Origin: Gammaproteobacteria bacterium
GTDB lineage: Bacteria; Pseudomonadota; Gammaproteobacteria; Natronospirales; JAJUFS01
DNA: 47,229 bases
Assembly: GCA_029263725.1 (NCBI GenBank)
Contig: JAJUFS010000006.1
Coordinates: forward strand, 1-47,229
Direction of reading: 5' to 3'
Position 1 is the stretch's first letter. Each line of letters starts with the position of its first letter. The position numbers and the translations under genes are program-made. The notes under the pieces were generated by a model. The model was not told the origin of the DNA. It ran no database searches and saw only the letters and a list, made by a program, of their open reading frames with translations. Below are positions 25,691 through 34,071 of this stretch, one piece after another.

Positions 25691-26560
25691 ATGACCGAGA
25701 CGCGCTTTGCCGATGCCCAGTGGTTCACCGAGGTTGCCACCGAGTGCGGTTCCGCCTTCTCGCTGGAGATCCGTGCCAAGGTGCATGAGCAGCAGACGCC
25801 CTTCCAGAAGATCGAAGTCTGGGAGACGAAGCGCTGGGGCTACCTCATGGTGATCGACGGCTTCGTCATGCTGTCCTCGCGCGACAACTTCCTCTACCAC
25901 GAGATGATGGCGCACGTGCCGCTGTTCACCCACCTCGATCCACGCCATGTGCTGATCATCGGCGGCGGCGACTGCGGCACGCTGCGCGAAGTGCTGCGCC
26001 ACCCGCAGGTCGAGACCGCCTGGCAGGTGGACATCGACGAGGGCGTGACGCGCGCCTCCGAGAAGTTCTTCCCCGAGCTGTGCGAATCCAACAACGACCC
26101 GCGCGCGCGCCTGCACTTCGAGGACGGCATCAAGTGGGTGAAGGAAGGCGAGGCGGAAAGCGTGGACGTCATCATCGTCGACTCCACCGATCCCATCGGC
26201 CCGGCCGAAGGCCTGTTCACCGAGGCCTTCTACCGCGACTGTCTGAAGATGCTGCGCCCGGGCGGCCTGCTGGTTCAGCAGAGCGAATCACCGCTGCTGC
26301 ACATGCAGATTCTCAAGGAAATGCACCATGCCATGCGCGGCGCCGGTTACGCCGACGTGCGCACCTACCAGTTCCCGCAGCCGGTCTATCCCTCCGGCTG
26401 GTGGTCGGCGACCATGGCGCGCAAGGGCCGTGTCATCGACAGCTTCCGCGAAGCCGAAGCGCTGGCCGCGCCGGAGAAGTTCGGCACGAAGTACTACACC
26501 GCCGACATCCACCGTGCCGCCTTCGCCATGCCGGCGTTCTTCAGGCGCGAGATTGGCTGA
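25691..26560 (+). CDS. speE: Spermidine synthase
   Basis: A 289-residue aminopropyltransferase that makes spermidine from putrescine and decarboxylated SAM. The cofactor motif GGGDCGTLRE is at 91-100, and the catalytic loop DSTDPIGPA begins at Asp164 with the second Asp at 167, as in E. coli SpeE. QQTPFQKIEVWET and YHEMMAHVPL line the active site. It is divergent from speA, which feeds the same pathway. A second, signal-peptide-bearing paralogue is at 5881-6783. Confidence 0.97.
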   Translation: MTETRFADAQWFTEVATECGSAFSLEIRAKVHEQQTPFQKIEVWETKRWGYLMVIDGFVMLSSRDNFLYHEMMAHVPLFTHLDPRHVLIIGGGDCGTLREVLRHPQVETAWQVDIDEGVTRASEKFFPELCESNNDPRARLHFEDGIKWVKEGEAESVDVIIVDSTDPIGPAEGLFTEAFYRDCLKMLRPGGLLVQQSESPLLHMQILKEMHHAMRGAGYADVRTYQFPQPVYPSGWWSATMARKGRVIDSFREAEALAAPEKFGTKYYTADIHRAAFAMPAFFRREIG

Positions 26561-26581
26561 GCAGCAAGAAGGTAGAAGAAA

Positions 26582-26610
26582 GAAGGCAGAAGACTTGTTC
26601 TTCTGCCTTC
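26582..26610. repeat. GA-rich hairpin after speE, first unit
   Basis: GAAGGCAGAAGA (26582-26593) and TCTTCTGCCTTC (26599-26610) form a perfect 12-base stem with a CTTGT loop. It may serve as a terminator between the convergent speE and DUF4124 genes, and belongs to the same kind of element as those at 26649, 43770 and 291. Confidence 0.6.
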
Positions 26611-26648
26611 CTCATCGCGAGGCGACTCAGGAGCATTCCGCGAAAAGA

Positions 26649-26677
26649 AGAAGGGAGAAGAGCGGCTTCTCCCTTCT
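26649..26677. repeat. GA-rich hairpin after speE, second unit
   Basis: AGAAGGGAGAAG (26649-26660) and CTTCTCCCTTCT (26666-26677) form a perfect 12-base stem with an AGCGG loop, seven bases from the end of the leftward DUF4124 gene. Arms are all-purine or all-pyrimidine. The 123-base gap holds only these two hairpins. Confidence 0.6.
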
Positions 26678-26683
26678 CCCTTC

Positions 26684-27133
26684 CTACCTGCCGCAATACT
26701 CGTTCACCTGGTCCTGAGCATCCTGGCGGCGCTGGATGATCTCTTCCGATTCGAGGTAACGCTGCTCGCCGTTCTCGTCCACCGTCACGCGCCGGGCGCG
26801 CATCAGGCGTTCCAGCCGGTCGCGCGCCGCCTGGCAGAGACGTTGGCGTTCCTGCTCGCGCTCCCTGCGCCTCGCCTCGGATTCGGCGTTCACTTCCGCC
26901 TGCCTGTCCAGCGCCTCCAGTCGTGCGCGCCGCTGTTCGGCAGACTCGCGAATGGCCTCGGGATCAGTGGGACGGTTCTCGATGTCGAGCTTCTCTGACT
27001 TGCCGTCAGGGCAGGGCCGGTCGGCGTAACGCACTGCGCCGCTTTCGGTCACGCAGCGATACACGCCGCCCTTGGCGTCCGCCATGCCCGGCAGGGCGAG
27101 CAGCAAGGCGGCGAGCAGCAGTCCCGCTTTCAT
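26684..27133 (-). CDS. Exported DUF4124-type protein, second of a tandem pair
   Basis: A 149-residue secreted protein. A signal peptide (MKAGLLLAALLLALPGMADA) precedes a short DUF4124-like domain, GGVYRCVTESGAVRYADRPCPDG, with two Cys likely to form a disulfide. A long charged helix rich in Arg and Glu fills about 55-110 and suggests a coiled coil; two more Cys lie near 95 and the C-terminus. The function is unknown. The ATG at 27133 overlaps the stop of the upstream gene (TGATG), so the pair is translationally coupled. Confidence 0.75.
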   Translation of the reverse strand: MKAGLLLAALLLALPGMADAKGGVYRCVTESGAVRYADRPCPDGKSEKLDIENRPTDPEAIRESAEQRRARLEALDRQAEVNAESEARRREREQERQRLCQAARDRLERLMRARRVTVDENGEQRYLESEEIIQRRQDAQDQVNEYCGR

Positions 27134-27552
27134 CAGCAACGCTCCGCGATCTGCTGGCGCAGCCGCTGCATTTCCGCGGCGGCTTCCTCGTCGCTCAGGC
27201 GGCGCTCGCTGCCATCGTCATTGCGCTGGATGAGGTAGGGCGCGTTCTCGTAGCGCTCGAGCTGGGTGCGCGCCAGTTCGCAACGCTGCTTCTCGATCTC
27301 GAGCTGGGCCTTGACGACCGGGTCCGTCGCCTCGGCGATGCGCTCGTCCAGGGACTTGCGCGGCGCCTGCGATTCGGCGCGCGGCGGCGCCTTGGGCACG
27401 TCAAGGCGCTTTTCCTCGGCGCCGGCCGGGCAGGGCGTGCCGGTGTAGTAGGTCTTGCCGTCGGCGCCGGTGCACTTGTACACGTCCGCCGCCGCGGCGG
27501 GCCCGGCGAGACCGAGCATGGCCAGGATCATCAGGGCTGCCAGTCTGGGCAT
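27133..27552 (-). CDS. Exported DUF4124-type protein, first of a tandem pair
   Basis: A 139-residue secreted protein with a signal peptide ending near GPAAAA and the DUF4124-like block ADVYKCTGADGKTYYTGTPCP. The rest is charged and helical, with a Cys in EKQRCELAR and one at the C-terminus. The ATG at 27552 has a textbook AGGAGG site. It resembles the next gene in layout, which suggests an old duplication. Upstream (27589-27600) is unusually AT-rich (ATATAAATAATG region) and may contain the promoter. Role unknown. Confidence 0.75.
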   Translation of the reverse strand: MPRLAALMILAMLGLAGPAAAADVYKCTGADGKTYYTGTPCPAGAEEKRLDVPKAPPRAESQAPRKSLDERIAEATDPVVKAQLEIEKQRCELARTQLERYENAPYLIQRNDDGSERRLSDEEAAAEMQRLRQQIAERC

Positions 27553-27629
27553 GTCAGCCTCCTGTCGCGAAAGGGGAAATGCATGGACATATAAATAATG
27601 TGTCGGCGGTCCGGTGACCTTGTCGCGTG

Positions 27630-28004
<375 letters not shown>

Positions 28005-28038
28005 CTAGCGCATTCCCGGGCAGCGCCGTTGCGTTGCA

Positions 28039-28067
28039 TTGCGCCTGTCCCGCCCTGCCGGTAGGCT
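28039..28067 (+). promoter_or_regulatory. Candidate ubiK promoter
   Basis: TTGCGC (28039-28044) and TAGGCT (28062-28067) are spaced by 17 bases. The start point would be about 23 bases before the ATG at 28097. Confidence 0.45.
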
Positions 28068-28096
28068 TTCGCCCGGCTTTCATCACGGGGACCATC

Positions 28097-28363
28097 ATGA
28101 AGCTCGATCCCAGCATTCTCGACGACCTGGCTCGCCGCCTTTACGAAGCGCTGCCCAGCGGCCTGCGCGAGGCGCAGCGCGACCTGGAAGCGAATTTCCG
28201 CAGCGTGCTGCAGAGCGTGCTCGGTCGGCTCGACCTGGTCACGCGCGAGGAGTTCGACGTGCAGACCGAGGTGCTGAAGCGCACCCGCGAGAAGCTGGAG
28301 AGCATCAATCGCCGGCTGCTGGAGCTGGAGGAGTCCATCAAGCCGCCGCCGCCGAAGAAGTGA
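28097..28363 (+). CDS. ubiK: Ubiquinone biosynthesis accessory factor UbiK (YqiC/BMFP)
   Basis: An 88-residue protein with an N-terminal amphipathic helix and a C-terminal coiled coil. LDDLARRLYEALPSGLREAQ and ANFRSVLQSVLGRLDLVTREEFDVQ are diagnostic for the family, which trimerises and helps the UbiJ-containing lipid-binding complex in aerobic ubiquinone synthesis. The C-terminus ends in a Pro/Lys tail. Start chosen at the ATG before KLDPSILDD. It is divergent from glnK. Confidence 0.9.
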   Translation: MKLDPSILDDLARRLYEALPSGLREAQRDLEANFRSVLQSVLGRLDLVTREEFDVQTEVLKRTREKLESINRRLLELEESIKPPPPKK

Positions 28364-28371
28364 TCCCGCCG

Positions 28372-28393
28372 GCGGCCGGCCACGAGCGGCCGC
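28372..28393. terminator. Hairpin between ubiK and the PLP decarboxylase
   Basis: GCGGCCG and CGGCCGC pair around an eight-base loop in the 35-base gap between convergent genes. No T-run follows on either strand, so termination is uncertain. Confidence 0.4.
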
Positions 28394-28398
28394 AACAC

Positions 28399-30336
28399 TC
28401 AACGCCCCTGCCGTTCCGCCACCTCGCGAATCGTTCTCGCCAGGAACTCGCCGTAGCGCTCGATGTAGTTCACGTCGCCGGTGTTGTCGAGCAGCCACGG
28501 ATTCATCAGCGTGTGGCGCAGGATGAAGATGCCGTCGGCATCGACCTCGCTGATGCCCAGCGTTTCCAGCACCCGCAGGAATTCCTCCTCGCCCATGCCG
28601 CGACGTGACAGCGTGGTGTAGGAGCCGAAGAACTCCCTGGTCTGTACCGGCACCGCCGGATCGACGCGCATGGCGCGGAACACTTCGCGCGCGAAGCGGT
28701 TGGCCGCGCGCAGCGAGCGGTTGCCGGCGGGATTGATGGCAACGCAGACCAGGTTGCTGTCCGGCTCCACCGGTACCGACAGTCTTGCGCAACCTTCGAG
28801 CTCGCGGGCGATGACCGGCATGTGATCGAAGAAGTGCTCGGCGGCGCGAATGGTTTCGCGAATGATGCGCCCGAGTCCTTCACGGTGCGGCGGCACCACG
28901 CGTTGCGCGACGTACACGCCCGCGGCCGCCGCGCCCGACTTCGAGCCTTCGAGGATGTAGCGGCCGAGCTGGCGGAACTTGGCGCGGTAATCCGGCGCAT
29001 CGCGTTCCGGGTCGAACACGTAGTCGGCGTCCTGCGCGACCAGGTCCAGCATGCGCTGGTCTCGGAACACGATGGCGCCGGCGCCGAAGGGCACGAAGCC
29101 GAGCTTGTGCGGATCGACGGTGATGGAATCCGCGTGCCGCACGGCCTCCAGGGAGGCATGCACGCGTTTGCTTGGAAAATGCCGGAATTCGCGGCGCACG
29201 CTGTCATGGTCCGCGAAGCTGCCGTCGCTTTCGCGGAACAGCGCGGCGAGATAACCGCCCCAGGCGGCATCGATGTGCACCGGCGCATGCAGGCCGCGCT
29301 GCTGCCAGCGCTCGCGGCAGGCGATGATCTCGTGGATGGGATCGATAGTGCCGAACTCGGTGGTGCCGAGCACCGCGACAATGGCAAGCACCGGCTGCCG
29401 TTCCGCGGCGAGTTCCGACAGCAACGCATCCAGCGCCGCGCTGTCCATGCGCATGCCGCGTTCCGGCACCTTGCGGAACTGCGCGGTGCCAAGCCCGGTG
29501 AGTTTCATCGCCTTCTGCCAGGAATAGTGCGCGGTGGCGGGCAGCAGCACCACAGGCTCGCGCCACTCGGGATGGCGGCGCGCGAACTCCACCAGGCCGA
29601 GATGCTCGACGCGCTCCGACTCGACCGCATCCAGCCAGGCGCGTCCCTCGCGTTCCGGCATTTTCGATGCGGCCTCCAGCACGGCGGCATGCAGTGCGAT
29701 GGTCTCGGCGTTGGAGAAATTGAGCAGCGTCCACGCATCGAGCGCGCGAACGTCGCCCTGGCGGCTGCGGATCCCGACGTCGCGGTTCCGCGCCGCGGCG
29801 GCCACCGCCAGCGGGTAATGGCGCAGCGCGCGCTGCACGTTCAGCGCTTCGTAGTTGGCGACCGTGCCGCCGGAGGTGAGATGGCCGAAGGCGCAGTCCG
29901 GCCGGGATTCGTCGGTCGCATAGCCCAGCATCCTGGCAAGCTGCAGGCCGACGGAAATCTCCATGTCCAGCGTCACCGGCGCCGCCTCGTCGACGACATT
30001 GTTGGGGTTGTAGGGCAGCGTCATGATCTGCGCGACTAGTGCCGGCAGCAGCAGGTCGGAAGTCATGTGGCCGATGTAGCGCGGGCTGGAGAACGGCACC
30101 GAACGCTTCAGCGCCGCGCTCAGCGCATGCAGCTCGCGGCTCATGTGCGCGACGAAGTCGCGGTAGCCGGGCGAGTTCATCGCCAGCAGCGGGATGGCCG
30201 GCGGGTCCTCGGGATGGAAGTTGCGCCGCCAGTAAACGTGGTCCCGGAGGAATTCCAGCAGGAGTTTCTCGAACAGGTCGTTGTTCTCGCCGTAGGGACC
30301 GAGAAACAGCGGGTGGAGATGGCTTCTGTCGTTCAT
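28399..30336 (-). CDS. Group II PLP-dependent decarboxylase, tyrosine-decarboxylase-like
   Basis: A 645-residue PLP enzyme of the glutamate/tyrosine/aromatic amino acid decarboxylase class. GHLTSGGTVANYEAL (151-165), HIDAAWGG (355-362) and the PLP Lys411 in DPHKLGFVPFGAG are clear. Its length of about 650 residues is close to tyrosine decarboxylases such as those of enterococci, but the substrate cannot be read. The ATG at 30336 lies at the edge of a strong hairpin. An in-frame ATG at 30399 would add 21 residues and has a weaker ribosome site. An FNR/DNR-type box at 30389-30402 lies upstream, so anaerobic or NO control is inferred. It is divergent from the second PLP enzyme. Confidence 0.8.
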   Translation of the reverse strand: MNDRSHLHPLFLGPYGENNDLFEKLLLEFLRDHVYWRRNFHPEDPPAIPLLAMNSPGYRDFVAHMSRELHALSAALKRSVPFSSPRYIGHMTSDLLLPALVAQIMTLPYNPNNVVDEAAPVTLDMEISVGLQLARMLGYATDESRPDCAFGHLTSGGTVANYEALNVQRALRHYPLAVAAAARNRDVGIRSRQGDVRALDAWTLLNFSNAETIALHAAVLEAASKMPEREGRAWLDAVESERVEHLGLVEFARRHPEWREPVVLLPATAHYSWQKAMKLTGLGTAQFRKVPERGMRMDSAALDALLSELAAERQPVLAIVAVLGTTEFGTIDPIHEIIACRERWQQRGLHAPVHIDAAWGGYLAALFRESDGSFADHDSVRREFRHFPSKRVHASLEAVRHADSITVDPHKLGFVPFGAGAIVFRDQRMLDLVAQDADYVFDPERDAPDYRAKFRQLGRYILEGSKSGAAAAGVYVAQRVVPPHREGLGRIIRETIRAAEHFFDHMPVIARELEGCARLSVPVEPDSNLVCVAINPAGNRSLRAANRFAREVFRAMRVDPAVPVQTREFFGSYTTLSRRGMGEEEFLRVLETLGISEVDADGIFILRHTLMNPWLLDNTGDVNYIERYGEFLARTIREVAERQGR

Positions 30337-30360
30337 GCGCGCCTCGCTTCGAGGCGCGCA
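30336..30360. promoter_or_regulatory. Strong hairpin overlapping the decarboxylase start
   Basis: TGCGCGCCTCG (30336-30346) and CGAGGCGCGCA (30350-30360) form a perfect 11-base stem with a three-base loop. Read on the minus strand, it contains the only GAGG ribosome site and ends with the A of the ATG, so the initiation region may be hidden when the full leader is transcribed. Confidence 0.55.
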
Positions 30361-30388
30361 ATTGTGTGCAGCCGGGAACGCACTCGCA

Positions 30389-30402
30389 TTGACCTGCATC
30401 AA
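30389..30402. promoter_or_regulatory. FNR/DNR-type box between divergent PLP-enzyme genes
   Basis: TTGACCTGCATCAA differs at one position from the FNR-family consensus TTGAT-N4-ATCAA. For the leftward gene a class II arrangement (centre at -41.5) would put the start at 30354 and the -10 at CACAAT (30361-30366, four of six). For the rightward gene the same spacing puts the start at the ATG itself. A second box of the same type is at 31614-31627. Confidence 0.65.
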
Positions 30403-30436
30403 TGCCGTTCCCTGGCGTTACCGGCACGATCGATGC

Positions 30437-31528
30437 ATGCAAGAAGCCTGGCGGGAAAATGCCATCGATCGCCTGCTGGCGGAACGCGCGGCGGCGCCGT
30501 TCACGCCGGTGCGGGCGCTGTCGCTGCGCTGCGGGCGGCAGCTCCTGTTCAAGGACGAATCCGTTCACCCCAGCGGCAGCCTCAAGCATCGCCTCGCGCG
30601 CGCCCTGTACCTGCACCACCTTCGTGAAGGCCGTCTTGCGCCGGGCATGGCGGTATTCGACGCCTCTTCCGGCAGCACCGCGGTTTCCGAAGCCTGGTTC
30701 GCCGAGCGGCTCGGGTTGCGTCACTTCGCGGTCATTCCCGAGCACACTTCGCCCGCCAAGCAGGCACTGATCCGTTCCTTCGGCGGCGAATGCATCACCG
30801 TGAACCCGCAACGCTGCTGCAAGCAGGAGGCGGCGCGGCTGGCGCAGGAGCACGGCGGCGTGTTCCTGGACCAGTTCGGCAATGCCGCCCGCGTGGTGGA
30901 GTGGCATGCACACAATGTCGCCGTCGAATTGTTCACGCAGCTCGCCGAGCGCGGCATGCCGCTGCCGGACGCGTTCATCTGCGGCGCCGGCACCGGCGGG
31001 ACGGCGGCCAGCACTGGAAGGTTCCTGCGCCGTACCGGCAGGGCGACGCGCCTGCTGGTCGTCGATCCGGAGGAGTCCGCGTTCTACGCGCATTTCACGG
31101 GCAGGGAAGCCGGTTGCCTCTGTGCGTCACGCGTCGAGGGCATAGGCCGGCCTGCGGTCGAGCCCGCCTTCGATCCCGCGCTGATCGATGCCATGCTGCG
31201 CGTCCCGGACGCGGCCTCGTTCGCCGCGGCGCGCTGGCTCAAGTCCCGGCTTGGCTGGTCGGTGGGCGTGTCCACCGGCACCAACTTCATCGGTGCGATC
31301 CATGCATTGGCTGCCGGCGGGCAGTGCGTGGCTACCTTGATATGCGATGGCGGCGAACGCTACGCCGGCACGCTGGACAACGAGGACTGGCTGGCCGCGC
31401 AGGGCTTCCATGTCGCTGCCTGGAAAGAGGCCATCGACCGGTGGTATGCCGGCGGCGACTGGCTGCCGCCCCAGGCGATCTCGGCAAGCGAGCCTTGCCG
31501 CAGGTCGACCGGCCGCGCCGCGGAGTAG
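30437..31528 (+). CDS. Cysteine-synthase-like PLP-dependent enzyme
   Basis: A 363-residue fold type II PLP enzyme. Lys50 in SGSLKHRLA is the Schiff-base residue, as in cysteine synthases (SGSVKDR). DASSGSTAVSEAWFAE is the substrate loop, and GAGTGGTAAS is the phosphate loop. It is related to O-acetylserine sulfhydrylase and cystathionine synthase, but extra length and departures such as Leu-Lys-His set it apart and the substrate is unknown. Several Cys pairs (QRCCKQE, GCLCAS) are notable. The ATG at 30437 follows an FNR/DNR-type box with no ribosome site, possibly leaderless. Quinol NO reductase follows 160 bases downstream on the same strand. Confidence 0.75.
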   Translation: MQEAWRENAIDRLLAERAAAPFTPVRALSLRCGRQLLFKDESVHPSGSLKHRLARALYLHHLREGRLAPGMAVFDASSGSTAVSEAWFAERLGLRHFAVIPEHTSPAKQALIRSFGGECITVNPQRCCKQEAARLAQEHGGVFLDQFGNAARVVEWHAHNVAVELFTQLAERGMPLPDAFICGAGTGGTAASTGRFLRRTGRATRLLVVDPEESAFYAHFTGREAGCLCASRVEGIGRPAVEPAFDPALIDAMLRVPDAASFAAARWLKSRLGWSVGVSTGTNFIGAIHALAAGGQCVATLICDGGERYAGTLDNEDWLAAQGFHVAAWKEAIDRWYAGGDWLPPQAISASEPCRRSTGRAAE

Positions 31529-31613
31529 CCCTGGACCGGCGGCAACTCCTTTTCTTCCTTCCTTCATTACGCACCTCCTTCGAACCTGCCGCCTTGATGG
31601 CCACCAGGCGCCC

Positions 31614-31627
31614 TTGACCGCCATCAA
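31614..31627. promoter_or_regulatory. FNR/DNR-type box upstream of the NO reductase gene
   Basis: TTGACCGCCATCAA matches the FNR-family consensus at all but one position and shares TTGAC-N4-ATCAA with the box at 30389-30402. Class II spacing predicts a start at 31662, with GAAGAT (31650-31655) as a weak -10 and a 27-base leader to the ATG at 31689. DNR, NNR and ANR regulators use such sites to induce NO reductases. Confidence 0.7.
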
Positions 31628-31688
31628 GGCAAGGCATGGCAAGGCCGCGGAAGATGCGCCTGCCGCACGTGCGGAGGAGGAGCAGGTC

Positions 31689-33971
31689 ATGAACGAGACG
31701 AAACGGCTGTGGTGGACGCTGGCAGCCATTCTTGCAGTGTCCTTCGGCGTCATGCTGTGGCTGGGTGGCGAGATCTACCGCACCATGCCGCCGGTGCCGG
31801 CTGCGTATGTGAGCGCGGATGGCGAGGTGATCTACAGCCGCGCCGATGTCGAAACCGGGCGCATGGTCTGGCAGAGCACCGGCGGGCACCAGCAGGGCTC
31901 GATCTGGGGGCACGGCGCGTATCTTGCGCCGGACTGGACCGCAGACTGGCTGCATCGCGAAGCGATGGCGCTGCTCGACATCTGGAGCCGGCGCGAGTTC
32001 GGCAAGGCGTACGCGCAACTCGAGGCAGACCACCAGGCCATGCTGCAAAGCCGCCTGCAGCGCGAGATGCGCGCCAACACCTATGCCGCCGACGTCGACC
32101 GCGTGGAGATTTCCGCGGATCGCGCCGCCGCCATCCGCGAAGTCGCGCAGCATTACGCGAAGCTGTTCAGCGACGATCCCGAACTCGAGGCGTTGCGCGA
32201 GGATTACGCCATCCGCAACAACCCCATCGAGGATCCGGCGCGGCGCGAGGCGCTCGGGGCGTTCATCTTCTGGAGCGCCTGGGCCGCGACCACGAACCGT
32301 CCCGGGGACGACATCACCTTCACCGCCAACTGGCCGTCCGAACCGCTGGTCGGCAACAGGCCCACCAGTGCGGCATTCATGTGGACGTTCATTTCCATCC
32401 TGCTGCTGCTCGCGGGCATCGGCGCGCTGGTATGGCATCACGCGCGCATGTCCGGGCGCGAGCAGCCGCCGGCGCCGCCGTCCATCGATCCGTTGCACAA
32501 CCTGAAGCCGACGCCGTCGATGAAGGCGACCATCAAGTACTTCTTCGTGGTCGCGGCGCTGTTCGGATTGCAGGTGCTGCTTGGAGCGATCACCGCGCAT
32601 TACGCCGTCGAAGGGCATCACTTCTACGGACTGAATCTCGCCGACATCCTTCCCTACGCGGTGACGCGCACCTGGCACACGCAGCTCGCCGTGTTCTGGA
32701 TCGCGACCGCGTGGCTCGCGACCGGGCTCTACATCGCGCCGGCGATCTCCGGGCATGAACCGAGATTCCAGCGCGCCGGCGTCAACTTCCTGTTCGTCTG
32801 CCTGCTGGTCATCGTCGCCGGTTCCATGGCCGGGCAATGGCTGGGCGTGATGCAGAAGATGGGGCTGGACATCAATTTCTGGTTCGGACACCAGGGTTAC
32901 GAGTACGTCGATCTCGGCCGCTTCTGGCAGATCTTCCTGTTCGTCGGCCTGCTGCTATGGCTGCTGCTGATGGGCCGCGCCCTGTGGCCGGCGCTGCGGA
33001 AGAAGGATGAAGGCCGGCCGCTGGTGATCATCCTGTTCCTGTCGGTGATCGCGATCGGACTGTTCTACGGCGCCGGGCTGATGTGGGGCAAGCACACGCA
33101 TCTCGCCCTGGTCGAGTACTGGCGCTGGTGGGTGGTGCACCTGTGGGTGGAAGGCTTCTTCGAGGTGTTCGCGACGGCCGTCATTGCCTTCCTGTTCACC
33201 CGGCTGGGTCTCGTGCGCACGAAGAACGCGGTCACCGCGATCCTGTTCGCGACCATCGTGTTCCTCACCGGCGGCGTGCTCGGCACCTTCCATCATCTCT
33301 ACTTCACCGGCACGCCGACCTCGGTCATCGCCATCGGCGCGAGCTTCTCGGCGCTGGAGGTGGTGCCGCTGGTCTTGCTCGGCTTCGAGGCCTGGGAGAA
33401 CTACAGGCTGTCGCGCGCGGCGCCCTGGGTGGCGACCTACAAGTGGCCGATCATGTTCTTCATCAGCGTCGCCTTCTGGAACCTGGTCGGCGCGGGCCTG
33501 TTCGGCTTCCTGATCAACCCGCCGCTGTCGCTCTATTACATCCAGGGCCTGAACACCACGGCGCTGCACGGACACACCGCGCTGTTCGGCGTCTACGGGA
33601 TGCTCGGCATCGGCCTGATGCTGTTCTGCCTGCGCGGCCTCACGTATCGCCGCGAGTGGAGCGAAGCGCCGCTCAGGCTCGCGTTCTGGACGCTGAACAT
33701 CGGCCTCGCCGCCATGGCGCTGTTCAGCCTGCTGCCCATGGGCCTGCTGCAGATGCATGCCAGCGTCACCGAAGGCTTCTGGTATGCGCGCAGCGCGGAG
33801 TTCATGCAGCAGCCGCTCATGCATCTGCTGGTGTGGATGCGCGTGCCGGGCGACGTGATCTTCAGCGTCGGCGTGCTCAGCGTGGCCTGGTTCGTGCTGC
33901 GGCTGTTCATCGGCCCGTCGCGCGAGCGAAGCGGCGCCGCGCTCAGCCCGCTCGCCGAAAGCGCGGACTGA
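31689..33971 (+). CDS. norZ: Quinol-dependent nitric oxide reductase (qNor)
   Basis: A 760-residue single-subunit NO reductase that reduces 2 NO to N2O with quinol. An N-terminal extension (about 10-220) with one membrane helix and a periplasmic domain replaces the cytochrome c subunit; GGHQQGSIWGHGAYLAPDW is typical of qNor. The NorB core has His330 and His629 for the low-spin heme, His627 for heme b3, and His484, His535, His536 plus Glu488 for the non-heme iron; Glu557 is also kept. All ligands are present, so it is likely active. The ATG at 31689 has a GGAGG-type site. An FNR/DNR-type box is upstream and a strong terminator follows. Confidence 0.95.
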   Translation: MNETKRLWWTLAAILAVSFGVMLWLGGEIYRTMPPVPAAYVSADGEVIYSRADVETGRMVWQSTGGHQQGSIWGHGAYLAPDWTADWLHREAMALLDIWSRREFGKAYAQLEADHQAMLQSRLQREMRANTYAADVDRVEISADRAAAIREVAQHYAKLFSDDPELEALREDYAIRNNPIEDPARREALGAFIFWSAWAATTNRPGDDITFTANWPSEPLVGNRPTSAAFMWTFISILLLLAGIGALVWHHARMSGREQPPAPPSIDPLHNLKPTPSMKATIKYFFVVAALFGLQVLLGAITAHYAVEGHHFYGLNLADILPYAVTRTWHTQLAVFWIATAWLATGLYIAPAISGHEPRFQRAGVNFLFVCLLVIVAGSMAGQWLGVMQKMGLDINFWFGHQGYEYVDLGRFWQIFLFVGLLLWLLLMGRALWPALRKKDEGRPLVIILFLSVIAIGLFYGAGLMWGKHTHLALVEYWRWWVVHLWVEGFFEVFATAVIAFLFTRLGLVRTKNAVTAILFATIVFLTGGVLGTFHHLYFTGTPTSVIAIGASFSALEVVPLVLLGFEAWENYRLSRAAPWVATYKWPIMFFISVAFWNLVGAGLFGFLINPPLSLYYIQGLNTTALHGHTALFGVYGMLGIGLMLFCLRGLTYRREWSEAPLRLAFWTLNIGLAAMALFSLLPMGLLQMHASVTEGFWYARSAEFMQQPLMHLLVWMRVPGDVIFSVGVLSVAWFVLRLFIGPSRERSGAALSPLAESAD

Positions 33972-33986
33972 TTCCTCCCCGGTGCA

Positions 33987-34016
33987 GGCGCGGCAGGGAG
34001 GCCGCGCCTTTCTTTT
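33987..34016 (+). terminator. Intrinsic terminator of the NO reductase gene
   Basis: GGCGCGGC (33987-33994) and GCCGCGCC (34001-34008) pair perfectly around AGGGAG, followed by TTTCTTTT. It ends the transcription unit cleanly before comM. Confidence 0.88.
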
Positions 34017-34071
34017 CCGCCGGATTGCGTTTTGGCTAGACTCGCCGCTTTCACGAACAGGGAGTGTTCGC

